DNA of 64,000 nt from Rhodococcus tibetensis (GTDB lineage: Bacteria > Actinomycetota > Actinomycetes > Mycobacteriales > Mycobacteriaceae): positions 23,489 through 87,488 of the forward strand of contig NZ_JANFQF010000027.1 in the NCBI RefSeq assembly GCF_024438035.1. Direction: 5' to 3'. The position numbers were made by a program, and so were the translations under genes. Below the pieces are notes generated by a model that was not told the origin of the DNA, made no database searches, and saw nothing but the letters and a program-made list of their open reading frames with translations. This document shows positions 27,854 through 37,059 of this stretch, piece after piece (position 1 is the stretch's first letter; the number at the start of each line of letters is the position of its first letter).

Positions 27854-29284
27854 ATGTTGCGTCCCTACTTCTTTCTTGTGCTGACCGTTACGGTTGCACT
27901 GCTCGCGACAGGCTGCTCCTTGGAAAGCACTGCCAGCGACAGCGACGATGCAGTGACCGTGGTGATCGGCTACCAATCGAAGACGATCAACACCGTCACC
28001 GCGGGAACGCTGCTGCGAGCGCAGGGCTATCTCGAACAGCGTCTGCAGGACCTGACCGAGCAGACGGGGACGACGTACTCCGTCGACTGGCAGGACTACG
28101 ACACCGGCGCGCCGATCACCGCGCAGATGGTGGCCGAGAAGATCGACATCGGCTCGATGGGCGACTATCCGATGCTGATCAATGGATCGCGCACACAGGC
28201 GAATCCGCGATCGAAAATGGAGTTTCTATCGGTCACCGGGTACAACTCGAAGGGTGCCCTCAACATGGTGGTGGTCCCACCGAACTCTCCGGCCACCACC
28301 CTCGCCGAACTCGCGGGCCGGAAGGTGTCTGCCAGCGTCGGCTCGGCCGGACACGGCACCCTCGTCCGTGCGCTCGACCGCGCCGGGATCGACCCGAGCA
28401 CCGGCGTCGAGGTCCTCAACCAGCAACCGCCGGTCGGCTCGTCCGCCCTCGAATCCGGCCAGGTCGAGGCATTGTCGCAGTTCGTCGCCTGGCCGGGGCT
28501 TCTGGTTTTCCAGGACAAGGCGAAACTGCTGTACGACGGCGCCGAGCTGAACACACCGACTCTGCACGGCGTCGTGGTGCGGGAGGCATACGCGGACGAG
28601 CACCCCGAAGTCGTCGATGCGTTTCTCCGTGCGCAACTCGATGCCACTCACTTCATCCGAACCGAGCCCCTCGAGGCTGCACGCATCGTCGCGGAAGACA
28701 GCGGACTGCCGCAAGAGGTGGTGTACCTGTACAACGGGCCCGGCGGTACGACGTTCGACACCACGCTCCGGCCCGAACTGGTCGAAGCATTGAAGGCCGA
28801 CGTTCCGTACCTGAAGTCGATCGGTGACTTCGCGGACCTCGACGTCGGGGCCTTCGTCGACGAAGCGCCTCTGCGTGCGGCATTCGATGCCGAGGGGCAG
28901 AACTACGAGGCCACCGTCACTACGCCCGGCAGCCCCACCGCCGTGACCGGTACCGATCCTGTGTGCGGGACGCCTGCGACGGATTCGGCTCTGGCCGGGG
29001 AAGTCTGGTTGGCCGACGCGGCGCAGACGCAGCCGGCCGCGAACCCGACGTGCTTGCTCCGGGCAGTGAAACAGGCACGCGCCGAGGGCCGTAGCATTCG
29101 CGGCGCCTACGTTCCCGATGCTGAACTCGGCACCCGCTGGTTCGCGGACAAGGCGGTGTGGGTGCGCGACGGTGACACCTTCCTGCCCTTCACCACCGAT
29201 GCCGCCGCCGGCCGCTACTTGCGCGCCCACCCCGCGGGGACGGTCGTCACGTATGACCGCGCCGTGGAGGAGGTTCGGCAATGA
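27854..29284 (+). CDS. SsuA/TauA-type substrate-binding lipoprotein with NosL-like C-terminal domain
   Basis: This 476-residue exported lipoprotein has a signal with lipobox LATGC (Cys21). Residues about 35-340 form a periplasmic-binding fold of the nitrate/sulfonate/taurine group (VVIGYQSKTINTVTAGTLL, EKIDIGSMGDYPML). This should capture the transported compound outside the membrane. It is about 130 residues longer than usual. The tail from residue 368 (DPVCGTPATD, CLLRAVKQ, RSIRGAYVPDAELG, then VTYDRAVEEV) resembles NosL, a copper-binding accessory protein of nitrous oxide reductase. The tail has CGTP where NosL has CGM. The permease gene overlaps by four bases. Confidence 0.88.
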   Translation: MLRPYFFLVLTVTVALLATGCSLESTASDSDDAVTVVIGYQSKTINTVTAGTLLRAQGYLEQRLQDLTEQTGTTYSVDWQDYDTGAPITAQMVAEKIDIGSMGDYPMLINGSRTQANPRSKMEFLSVTGYNSKGALNMVVVPPNSPATTLAELAGRKVSASVGSAGHGTLVRALDRAGIDPSTGVEVLNQQPPVGSSALESGQVEALSQFVAWPGLLVFQDKAKLLYDGAELNTPTLHGVVVREAYADEHPEVVDAFLRAQLDATHFIRTEPLEAARIVAEDSGLPQEVVYLYNGPGGTTFDTTLRPELVEALKADVPYLKSIGDFADLDVGAFVDEAPLRAAFDAEGQNYEATVTTPGSPTAVTGTDPVCGTPATDSALAGEVWLADAAQTQPAANPTCLLRAVKQARAEGRSIRGAYVPDAELGTRWFADKAVWVRDGDTFLPFTTDAAAGRYLRAHPAGTVVTYDRAVEEVRQ

Positions 29285-30141
29285 CCACCGTGCAGCCGTC
29301 GATCGTGTCGATCGAACCCGAAGGCGCCGTGGTGCAGTCCGACCGGGTGCCATTGCCATTGCCGGCGTCTTCGCGGCGATCACGCCTTCTGCGCATCACG
29401 TCCGTCGTCGCCGCCATCGTGGCGTGGCAGCTGCTCACGGCCAACGACGTGCGGTTGTGGCTGCGATTCGACACCCTTCCCACCGTCACCGACGTCGTAT
29501 CCGCATTCGCCGCCCAGCTGCGCAACGATCTCTTCTACCTCGACCTGGGTCAGTCCTTGATCCGCATACTCAGCGGATTTGCACTCGCCACCGTGGTCGG
29601 TGTGGCCGCCGGGATCGCACTCGGCAGATCGGAGCTGTTCGCCGACGTCCTCGGACCGTTGACCGAACTGGCCCGGCCGATTCCGGCGATCGCCGTGGTG
29701 CCCGTTGCCATCCTGTTGTTTCCGAGCGACGAGGCTGGGATCGTGTTCATCACGTTCGTTGCCGCGTTCTTTCCGATCACGGTGAGCACCCGGCATGCGG
29801 TCCGGGCATTGCCCACGCTGTGGGAAGACTCCGTGCGCACCCTCGGCGGTGGCCGCTGGGACGTGCTGGTCCGGGTGGTGCTCCCGGGGATCCTTCCCGG
29901 AGTGTTCGGTGGCTTGTCGGTCGGCATCGGTGTCGCGTGGATCTGCGTCATCTCCGCCGAAATGATCTCGGGCCGTCTCGGTGTCGGCTACCGCACCTGG
30001 CAGGCCTACACGATCGTCGACTATCCCGGTGTATTCGTCGGCATGATCACCATCGGTGTCCTGGGCTTCGTCACGTCGGCGGCGGTTGAGCTGCTCGGCC
30101 GCCGCGTCACCCGCTGGTTGCCGCGAGGGGAGCGCGCATGA
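29281..30141 (+). CDS. ABC transporter permease, SsuC/TauC-like
   Basis: This 286-residue inner-membrane subunit has about six segments and the EAA-type loop around SVRTLGGGRWDVLVRVVLPG, which docks on the ATPase. The family moves nitrate, sulfonates, taurine, bicarbonate or pyrimidine precursors inward. Four-base overlaps with both neighbours (29281-29284 and 30138-30141) show it is translated as part of one unit with the binding lipoprotein and ATPase. Confidence 0.92.
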   Translation: MTTVQPSIVSIEPEGAVVQSDRVPLPLPASSRRSRLLRITSVVAAIVAWQLLTANDVRLWLRFDTLPTVTDVVSAFAAQLRNDLFYLDLGQSLIRILSGFALATVVGVAAGIALGRSELFADVLGPLTELARPIPAIAVVPVAILLFPSDEAGIVFITFVAAFFPITVSTRHAVRALPTLWEDSVRTLGGGRWDVLVRVVLPGILPGVFGGLSVGIGVAWICVISAEMISGRLGVGYRTWQAYTIVDYPGVFVGMITIGVLGFVTSAAVELLGRRVTRWLPRGERA

Positions 30142-30932
30142 CCGCCACCACGCTCGCGACCGGAATGTCGTTGGTACTCGAAGACGTCACGTTGTCGTAC
30201 ACCGGAGCCCCGGTCATCCGTTCGCTGTCGCTGACCGTCGTTCCGGGTGAGATCCTGGTCCTCACTGGCCCTTCCGGCTGCGGTAAATCGACGGTGCTCC
30301 GGGCTCTGGCCGGGCTACTGCCTCCCACCGCAGGCCGGGTCGTCGCGGACGGACGGTCGGTGGTGTCCACGTCGCGGGACCGGGCCGTGGTGTTCCAGGA
30401 CAATGCCCTGCTGCCGTGGCGCAGCGTCCGCTCGAACATCGAGCTTGCTCTGGCCCTTCGCGGTGAGCCGAGGAGGGGTCGCAGGGCCGCTGCCGATCGC
30501 TGGATCGAAGAAGTCGGTCTCACCGGTTTCGGGAACTTTCTTCCCAAGAACCTGTCCGGTGGCATGCGACAACGTGTGCAGTTGGCGCGTGGTCTCGCCG
30601 GAGCGCCCCGCGCCGTGATGATGGATGAGCCGTTCGGTGCTCTCGACACGCAGACCCGCGGCGTGATGCAGCGGCTTCTGGTCGACACCTGGAGCACCCA
30701 TCCCACGACGGTGGTCTTCGTGACCCACGACGTGGACGAGGCGGTCCTGCTCGGGGACCGGGTGGCGGTCCTCGGCGGAGCGGGCAGGCCGCTGCGGGCA
30801 CTCGTCGACATCCCCCACCCGCGCAAGCGGGCGTTCGTCGGCCACGCCGGAACCCGAGCCGCACGCGGCGAGGTACTGGCGGCGCTGGAACAGACCGATG
30901 ACACCCCGACGAACGATCCGGAGAACCGATGA
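30138..30932 (+). CDS. ABC transporter ATP-binding protein, SsuB/TauB-like
   Basis: This 264-residue importer ATPase has Walker A GPSGCGKST, Q-loop VVFQDNALLPWRSV, signature LSGGMRQRVQLARG, Walker B AVMMDEPFGALD and H-loop VFVTHDVDEA. It energises the permease encoded upstream. It overlaps the following flavoprotein gene by four bases, an unusually tight link between a transporter and a metabolic enzyme, which suggests that the imported compound is the enzyme's substrate or cofactor. Confidence 0.93.
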   Translation: MTATTLATGMSLVLEDVTLSYTGAPVIRSLSLTVVPGEILVLTGPSGCGKSTVLRALAGLLPPTAGRVVADGRSVVSTSRDRAVVFQDNALLPWRSVRSNIELALALRGEPRRGRRAAADRWIEEVGLTGFGNFLPKNLSGGMRQRVQLARGLAGAPRAVMMDEPFGALDTQTRGVMQRLLVDTWSTHPTTVVFVTHDVDEAVLLGDRVAVLGGAGRPLRALVDIPHPRKRAFVGHAGTRAARGEVLAALEQTDDTPTNDPENR

Positions 30933-33631
30933 ATATCCCCGACCTTGCCGAGACCGTGCGTCTCGACTGCGATGTACTCGTCATCGGCGGCGGTACAGCC
31001 GGCACGATGGCTGCGCTGACAGCAGCCGAAAACGGCGCGAACGTCCTGCTTCTCGAGAAGGCACACGTGCGGCACTCGGGAGCCCTCGCCATGGGCATGG
31101 ACGGGGTCAACAACGCTGTCATCCCCGGCAAGGCCGAACCCGAGGACTACGTCGCGGAGATCACCCGCGCCAACGACGGAATCGTCAATCAGCGGACGGT
31201 CTATCAGACCGCGACTCGCGGTTTCGCCATGGTGCAGCGACTCGAGAAGTACGGAGTGAAGTTCGAGAAGGACGAGTACGGAGAGTACGCGGTGCGGCGC
31301 GTGCATCGCTCCGGTTCCTATGTGCTGCCGATGCCCGAGGGCAAGGACGTGAAGAAGGCGCTGTACCGCGTGCTGCGTCAGCGGAAGATGCGGGAGAAGA
31401 TCCGCATCGAGAACCGGTTGATGCCTGTTCGCGTCCTGACGGAGAACCGCCGGGCGGTCGGGGCAGCCGCGTTGAACACCCGGACGGGGGCGTTCGTCGC
31501 AGTCGGCGCGAAGGCCGTGATCCTTGCGACCGGTCCCTGCGGCCGATTGGGACTTCCGGCCTCCGGATACCTCTACGGCACCTACGAGAATCCGACGAAC
31601 GCCGGAGACGGCTACTCGATGGCGTACCACGCGGGCGCCGAGCTCAGCGGTATCGAATGCTTCCAGATCAATCCTTTGATCAAGGACTACAACGGGCCTG
31701 CCTGCGCATACGTAGCGAACCCCTTCGGCGGCTACCAGGTCAATGCGCACGGCGAACGGTTTGTCGATTCCGACTACTGGTCAGGGCAGATGATGAGCGA
31801 GGTCAAGAGCGAGATCGAATCGGCCCGTGGACCCATCTATCTCAAGGTGAGCCACCTTCCGGAGGAAACGCTCGACACCCTGGAATCGATCCTTCACACC
31901 ACCGAGCGCCCCACCCGCGGCACGTTCCACGCGGGCCGCGGTCACGACTACCGCAGCCACGACATCGAGATGCACATCTCCGAGATCGGGCTCTGCAGTG
32001 GACATTCCGCGTCCGGCGTATGGGTGGACGAGCACGGTGCCACCACCGTGCCCGGGTTGTACGCCGCCGGCGACCTCGCCTGCGTTCCGCACAACTACAT
32101 GATCGGCGCGTTCGTGTACGGCGACCTCGCCGGTGCACACGCGACCGGTACGCTGCCCGGCACTCCGGCGCCCACGCTGCTGCCCGAAGACCAGTTGAAG
32201 GACGCGCATGAGCTGATCTACCGCCCGTTGCGTAACCCGGATGGCCCCCCGCAACCGCAGGTCGAATACAAGCTGCGCCGATTCGTCAACGACTATGTCG
32301 CACCGCCGAAGAGCGCCACCAAGCTGTCCATTGCCGTGGAGACCTTCGAACGGATGGAGCGCGAGATCGCCGAGATGGGTGCCACCACCCCGCACGAGTT
32401 GATGCGCTGCGCGGAGGTCACCTTCATTCGCGACTGCGCCGAGATGGCGTCCCGCAGTTCCCTCACCAGGACCGAGAGTCGCTGGGGCCTCTACCATGAG
32501 CGCGCCGACCTACCGGAGTCGAGCGACGAGAAATGGGGATATCACCTGAACCTGCGTCGCAGCGCGGACCGGGAGATGGAGTTCTTCAAGAGACCGGTGG
32601 CTCCCTACTTCGTTCCGGTTCCCGGTCTCGACTCCCTTCCGCCGCTGGACCAGACCGTGATCCAGGTGTCGCAGCCGCCGCTCGCCGGAGGACGCGCGCC
32701 GGTCGAGGAGCGCTCGCGTATCGCGGCGTCGGTCCGTCAGGAACCGTCGTCGCCCGACCTCGTCGCACTGCTCGGCCTCGATGCACCCAGCATCGACGAG
32801 TTGGACCCGTACCTCCGAAATTCCGATCCGCAGGTACGGGTGACGGCGCTGTCGGTGCTGACCGAGGGAACCCCCGACGGCTTCGCGGGAGCCCTCGTCG
32901 CGGCACTCGGTGACGGCGCCGTCGAAGTCCGCCGCGCCGCCGCGGGCGGGCTGCGCGAATTGGTCGAGGTGCTCACGTCTGCCGATGGGCTGGGGGCACA
33001 TTTGGAGTCGGGTGACGCGGTTGTCCGGGCTGCGGTGGTCGACGTGCTGCGTGCACTGCGCGCGGGGTCGGCGGACCAGTTTCTCGCGGCGTTGTCCGAC
33101 CCGGACCATCACGTCCGCATCGAAGCGGTCCGCGGACTGGTGTCGCTGGACAGGTGGGAGTCGGTGGCGTCGGGAGCGCGGGACGAGAACCGGGAGGTGC
33201 GAATCACCGTGGCGCACGGGCTCGCTACCATCGGTCTCGGTGGACTCGACGCCGTGAGGGCGCTGGCCGGTGACCGCGACCCGCTGGTGCGGGCGGCCGC
33301 GCTGACGGCATTCGCTGCATTGGGGTGCCGCGGCGAGGAAGATGTCACCCTGGCCGTTGCTGCGCTACGCGAATCCGCCTGGCAGGTACGTCAGGGCGCG
33401 GCACGCGGACTGGCCGGAGCGGAGCCGAGTATTGCCGTGCCCGCTCTCGCGGAAGCGTTGCGCGATCCGCATCTCGATGTGCGGAAGGCTGCCGTGCTCT
33501 CACTCGGACGGTGGGTCGGCGATCGGACCGCGGCCCTGGCTCTGACCGTGGCCCTGGACGACACGGATGCCGACGTGCGGGCCTACGCACGGCAGGCGTT
33601 GAGCGCGGCGAACCGCATTCCGGTCGCCTGA
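30929..33631 (+). CDS. AprA-like FAD oxidoreductase with C-terminal HEAT-like repeats
   Basis: This 900-residue cytosolic flavoprotein belongs to the fumarate reductase/succinate dehydrogenase/adenylylsulfate reductase alpha superfamily. FAD binding is shown by VLVIGGGTAGTMAAL (residues 17-31), ILATGPCGRLGLPASGYLYG and GLYAAGDLACVPHN. The layout is closer to AprA than to fumarate reductase. From about residue 614 to the end nine HEAT-like units can be counted (for example DPQVRVTAL, DPDHHVRIEAV, DRDPLVRAAAL, DPHLDVRKAAV). These form a helical scaffold for protein contact. With the AprB-like ferredoxin it probably makes a two-subunit redox enzyme. The substrate is unknown; a sulfur oxyanion or organosulfur compound is a guess. 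Confidence 0.85.
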   Translation: MNIPDLAETVRLDCDVLVIGGGTAGTMAALTAAENGANVLLLEKAHVRHSGALAMGMDGVNNAVIPGKAEPEDYVAEITRANDGIVNQRTVYQTATRGFAMVQRLEKYGVKFEKDEYGEYAVRRVHRSGSYVLPMPEGKDVKKALYRVLRQRKMREKIRIENRLMPVRVLTENRRAVGAAALNTRTGAFVAVGAKAVILATGPCGRLGLPASGYLYGTYENPTNAGDGYSMAYHAGAELSGIECFQINPLIKDYNGPACAYVANPFGGYQVNAHGERFVDSDYWSGQMMSEVKSEIESARGPIYLKVSHLPEETLDTLESILHTTERPTRGTFHAGRGHDYRSHDIEMHISEIGLCSGHSASGVWVDEHGATTVPGLYAAGDLACVPHNYMIGAFVYGDLAGAHATGTLPGTPAPTLLPEDQLKDAHELIYRPLRNPDGPPQPQVEYKLRRFVNDYVAPPKSATKLSIAVETFERMEREIAEMGATTPHELMRCAEVTFIRDCAEMASRSSLTRTESRWGLYHERADLPESSDEKWGYHLNLRRSADREMEFFKRPVAPYFVPVPGLDSLPPLDQTVIQVSQPPLAGGRAPVEERSRIAASVRQEPSSPDLVALLGLDAPSIDELDPYLRNSDPQVRVTALSVLTEGTPDGFAGALVAALGDGAVEVRRAAAGGLRELVEVLTSADGLGAHLESGDAVVRAAVVDVLRALRAGSADQFLAALSDPDHHVRIEAVRGLVSLDRWESVASGARDENREVRITVAHGLATIGLGGLDAVRALAGDRDPLVRAAALTAFAALGCRGEEDVTLAVAALRESAWQVRQGAARGLAGAEPSIAVPALAEALRDPHLDVRKAAVLSLGRWVGDRTAALALTVALDDTDADVRAYARQALSAANRIPVA

Positions 33632-33636
33632 CGCAC

Positions 33637-33668
33637 GGGGCGAGGTACGCCAGTGCGTACCTCGCCCC
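33637..33668. terminator. Bidirectional terminator after the flavoprotein operon
   Basis: A perfect 14-base-pair stem (33637-33650 with 33655-33668) has a 4-base loop. It starts six bases after the flavoprotein stop and ends 10 bases before the convergent fadB stop. Confidence 0.82.
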
Positions 33669-33677
33669 CCACCCGGA

Positions 33678-35786
33678 TCAGACGCTTGCGACGCCCGGTG
33701 CGAGGAACCGCTTGCCGTTGACGGCCTCGGACGTGCCGGTGCGGTCCAGGTACGGCGTGATGCCGCCGTTCCAGAATCCGAACCCGCCGCCCAGGATCAG
33801 GCAGAGGTCGATGTCCTCGGCCGCTGCGACCACACCCTCGTCGAGCATGATCTGGATTTCTTCGGCGAACGCGCGACGTGTGCGCTCCAGAACTTCTTCG
33901 GACGTGGACGCCTTGTCGCCCTGTTTCCACAGCTCGGCGACCTCGGGGTCGACGACCTGCTTGCCGTCGGCGCCGTAGCTCCACACCGCCGACTTCTTGG
34001 CCTCGACCAGCGCCTCGAGTCCGGGGGAGTTGTGGAACCGCCCGGGGTACGCCTCGGCGAGGGTCTCGCCGGTGTGCAGCGCAACTGCCGGGCCGACGAG
34101 GGCTAGCAGCGTGAACGGCGTCATCGGCATGCCGAGTTCGGCGATGGCGTTGTCGGCCACCTCGAACGGGGTGCCCTCGTCTACCGCGTTCATGACCTCA
34201 CCGAGGGTGCGGATCAGGAGCCGGTTGAACACGAAGCCGGGCAGGTCGGCGGAACCGACGGCCGACTTCTTGAGCGCCTTGGCGGTCGCGAATGCCGTTG
34301 CCAGGGTGGCATCGTCGGTCTTCTCACCCTTGATCACCTCGAGGAGCGGAAGGACCGCAACAGGGTTGAAGAAGTGGAAGCCGACCACGCGCTCGGGATG
34401 CTTCAGGTCGGCGGCCATCTTCGTGATCGACAGTGAAGACGTATTGGTCGCCAGGATCGTCTCGGGAGCGATGTATTCCTCGAGTTCCGCGAAGATCTTC
34501 TTCTTCAGATCGAGGTTCTCGAACACGGCCTCGATCACGAAGTCGGTCTTCGCGAAGGCGGACTTGTCCAGCGACCCGGACACCAGGCCCTTGAGACGAT
34601 TCGCGGCGTCGGGAGACAACCGGCCCTTGCCCTGGAGCTTGTCGATCTCGCCGTGGACGTAGCCGACACCCTTGTCGATGCGCTCCTGGTCGATGTCGGT
34701 GAGGATCACCGGCACCTTGAGCTGACGCACGAACAGCATGGCAAGCTGGCTGGCCATCAGGCCGGCACCGACGATGCCGACGCCGGTGACCTTGCGTGCT
34801 AGGGACTTGTCCGGCGCCCCCGCCGGACGCTTCGCCCGCTTGTTCACCAGGTCGAACGCGTACAGGCCGGCGCGGAGCTCGTCCGCCAGCAGAAGATCGG
34901 CGAGAGCCTCGTCTTCGGCGGCGAAACCCTTGTCGAGCGACGCCGGATCGGTGAGGTCCGTGTGGCGAGCCAACTCCAGCAGCTCGACGGCCTTGACCGG
35001 TCCGGGGGCGTTGTTCTTCGTCTTGCCCTCGACGATGGCATTCGCGCGCGCGATTGCCTCGTCCCAGCCCTTGCCACGATCGATCTCGGGGCGGGCCGGG
35101 GTGATCTCTCCGGTGAGAACGCGTGCCGCCCAGGCGAACGACTGCTCGAGGAAGTCGGCGGAACCGAACACGGCATCCACGACGCCGAGCTCGAGGGCCT
35201 TCTTCGGGTTGAGAGTCTTGTTCTGGTTCAGCGCATTCTCGATGACGACGGTGACGGCATTCGAGGGCCCGATCAGGTTGGGCAGCAACTGCGTACCGCC
35301 CCAGCCGGGGACGAGGCCGAGGAACGTCTCGGGCAGGCCGAGCGCACCGGCGCTTTCCGACGCGGTGCGGTAGTGGCTGTGCAACGCGACCTCGAGGCCG
35401 CCGCCGAGCGCAACACCGTTGACGAACGCGAAGGTCGGCACGGAGGACTCACGTAGGCGACGGAACACCTTGTGGCCCAAGCGGCCGAGTTCGAGCGCCT
35501 GCTCGCGGTCGGTGATGCTCGGGACGCCCTTGAGGTCGGCGCCGGCAGCGAAGATGAACGGCTTGCCGGTGATCGCGACCGCAACCGGGTTCGCCGCGAA
35601 GGCTTCGTCCAGGGCTGCGTCCAGGGCAGCGAGGCCGCCCGGGCCGAACGACGACGGCTTGGTGTGGTCGAATCCGTTGTCCAGGGTGATCAGGGCGACC
35701 GGACCTTCGATGCCCGGAACGGCAACGATTTTGGTGTACGCGTTCGTGACGACCTCGTCGGCGAATGCAGTGGTGATAGAAGTCAT
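33678..35786 (-). CDS. fadB: Fatty acid oxidation multifunctional protein (enoyl-CoA hydratase / 3-hydroxyacyl-CoA dehydrogenase)
   Basis: This 702-residue protein carries out two steps of beta-oxidation. The N-terminal crotonase-fold hydratase region (about 1-300) includes KPFIFAAGADLKGV and GVALGGGLEVALHSH. The dehydrogenase part starts with the NAD+ loop GVGIVGAGLMASQLAMLF (about 332), then ATNTSSLSIT and HFFNPVAVLPLLEVI. The C-terminal 3HCDH domain carries the expected end. It begins on the base after the fadA stop codon, so the two are translationally coupled into a trifunctional-type complex. Confidence 0.95.
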   Translation of the reverse strand: MTSITTAFADEVVTNAYTKIVAVPGIEGPVALITLDNGFDHTKPSSFGPGGLAALDAALDEAFAANPVAVAITGKPFIFAAGADLKGVPSITDREQALELGRLGHKVFRRLRESSVPTFAFVNGVALGGGLEVALHSHYRTASESAGALGLPETFLGLVPGWGGTQLLPNLIGPSNAVTVVIENALNQNKTLNPKKALELGVVDAVFGSADFLEQSFAWAARVLTGEITPARPEIDRGKGWDEAIARANAIVEGKTKNNAPGPVKAVELLELARHTDLTDPASLDKGFAAEDEALADLLLADELRAGLYAFDLVNKRAKRPAGAPDKSLARKVTGVGIVGAGLMASQLAMLFVRQLKVPVILTDIDQERIDKGVGYVHGEIDKLQGKGRLSPDAANRLKGLVSGSLDKSAFAKTDFVIEAVFENLDLKKKIFAELEEYIAPETILATNTSSLSITKMAADLKHPERVVGFHFFNPVAVLPLLEVIKGEKTDDATLATAFATAKALKKSAVGSADLPGFVFNRLLIRTLGEVMNAVDEGTPFEVADNAIAELGMPMTPFTLLALVGPAVALHTGETLAEAYPGRFHNSPGLEALVEAKKSAVWSYGADGKQVVDPEVAELWKQGDKASTSEEVLERTRRAFAEEIQIMLDEGVVAAAEDIDLCLILGGGFGFWNGGITPYLDRTGTSEAVNGKRFLAPGVASV

Positions 35787-36995
35787 TTACTTCGCTCCGT
35801 CGAAAATCGGGTTCTCCCAGATCACCGTTCCGCCCATGCCCAGACCGATGCACATCGTGGTCAGGCCGTAGCGGACGTCGGGACGCTGGGCGAACTGGCG
35901 GGAAAGCTGAGTCATCAGGCGCACCCCGGAGGAGGCGAGGGGGTGGCCGCAGGCGATCGCGCCACCCCACTGGTTGACCCGCGGATCGTCGTCTGCGATG
36001 CCGTAGTGCTCGAGGAACGCGAGCACCTGCACGGCAAATGCCTCGTTGATCTCGAACAGGCCGATGTCCTCGATCTTCAGACCGGTGCGCGCGAGCAGCT
36101 TCTCGGTGGCCGGGACGGGACCGATGCCCATGACGGCGGGGTCGACACCCTGGAACGCGAATCCGACCATGCGCATGCCGACCGGCAGTCCGAGCTCGTT
36201 GGCAGTGTCCTCACCCGCGAGGATCGCCGCGGTGGCACCGTCATTGAGACCTGCTGCGTTGCCGGCGGTGATGCGGCCCGCCGGACGGAACGGGGTCTTG
36301 AGCTTGGCGAGGTCTTCGATCGTGGTGCCCGGGCGGGGCGGCTCGTCCTCGGTGGCGAGTCCCCAGCCGGAGGCGGAGCGGGTGGCGACGGGCACGAGGG
36401 TGTCGGCGATGAAGCCCGCCTTCTTCGCGGCGTCGTACTTGTTCTGGCTGGCGACGGCATACGCGTCGGTGCGGTCCTTGGTGATGCTCGGGAACCTGTC
36501 GTGCAGGTTCTCGGCGGTGTTTCCCATCACCAGGGCGCTCGGGTCCACGAGGCGGTCGGCAAGGAATCGCGGGTTCGGGTCGGCCCCCTCACCCATCGGG
36601 TGGCGGCCCATGTGCTCGACGCCACCGGCGATCACCACGTCGTACTGGCCGAAACCGATGCCCGACGCGGTGGTGGTGACCGAGGTCATGGCACCGGCAC
36701 ACATGCGGTCGACGGCGAAACCGGGCACCGTTTCGGGCAGACCGGCGAGGATTCCGGCGGTGCGGCCAATCGTAAGACCCTGATCGCCGGTCTGCGTGGT
36801 CGCAGCGACGGCGACCTCGTCGATCCGCGCAGGATCGAGCTGCGGATTGCGGCGGAGCAGTTCACGGATGGTTTTGACGACGAGGTCGTCTGCCCGGGTC
36901 TCGGCGTACATACCCTTCGGGCCGGCCTTGCCGAACGGGGTGCGGATCCCGTCGACGAACACGACGTTGCGTTGAGATGTGGTGGATGGAGCCAC
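35787..36995 (-). CDS. fadA: Acetyl-CoA C-acyltransferase (thiolase)
   Basis: This 402-residue thiolase does the last step of beta-oxidation. The acylated cysteine lies in DRMCAGAMTS, NEAFAVQ is conserved, the active histidine is in CGHPLASSGVR (here CGHP where LGHP is common) and the second cysteine is in MCIGLGMGG. The GTG at 36995 is chosen because AGGAGG sits seven bases upstream; a longer frame to 37082 lacks this. It is the first gene of the fadA-fadB operon. Confidence 0.94.
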   Translation of the reverse strand: MAPSTTSQRNVVFVDGIRTPFGKAGPKGMYAETRADDLVVKTIRELLRRNPQLDPARIDEVAVAATTQTGDQGLTIGRTAGILAGLPETVPGFAVDRMCAGAMTSVTTTASGIGFGQYDVVIAGGVEHMGRHPMGEGADPNPRFLADRLVDPSALVMGNTAENLHDRFPSITKDRTDAYAVASQNKYDAAKKAGFIADTLVPVATRSASGWGLATEDEPPRPGTTIEDLAKLKTPFRPAGRITAGNAAGLNDGATAAILAGEDTANELGLPVGMRMVGFAFQGVDPAVMGIGPVPATEKLLARTGLKIEDIGLFEINEAFAVQVLAFLEHYGIADDDPRVNQWGGAIACGHPLASSGVRLMTQLSRQFAQRPDVRYGLTTMCIGLGMGGTVIWENPIFDGAK

Positions 36996-37059
36996 GCGAA
37001 TTCCTCCTGATGGAGCAGTCTGGTGCCGGACCACGGCCAAGCGTCCGGCCTCGGGGCAC

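Noticed and set aside
24016..37000. Accessory block as an integrated mobile element
   Set aside because: No integrase, transposase, direct-repeat border or tRNA attachment site was found at either edge.
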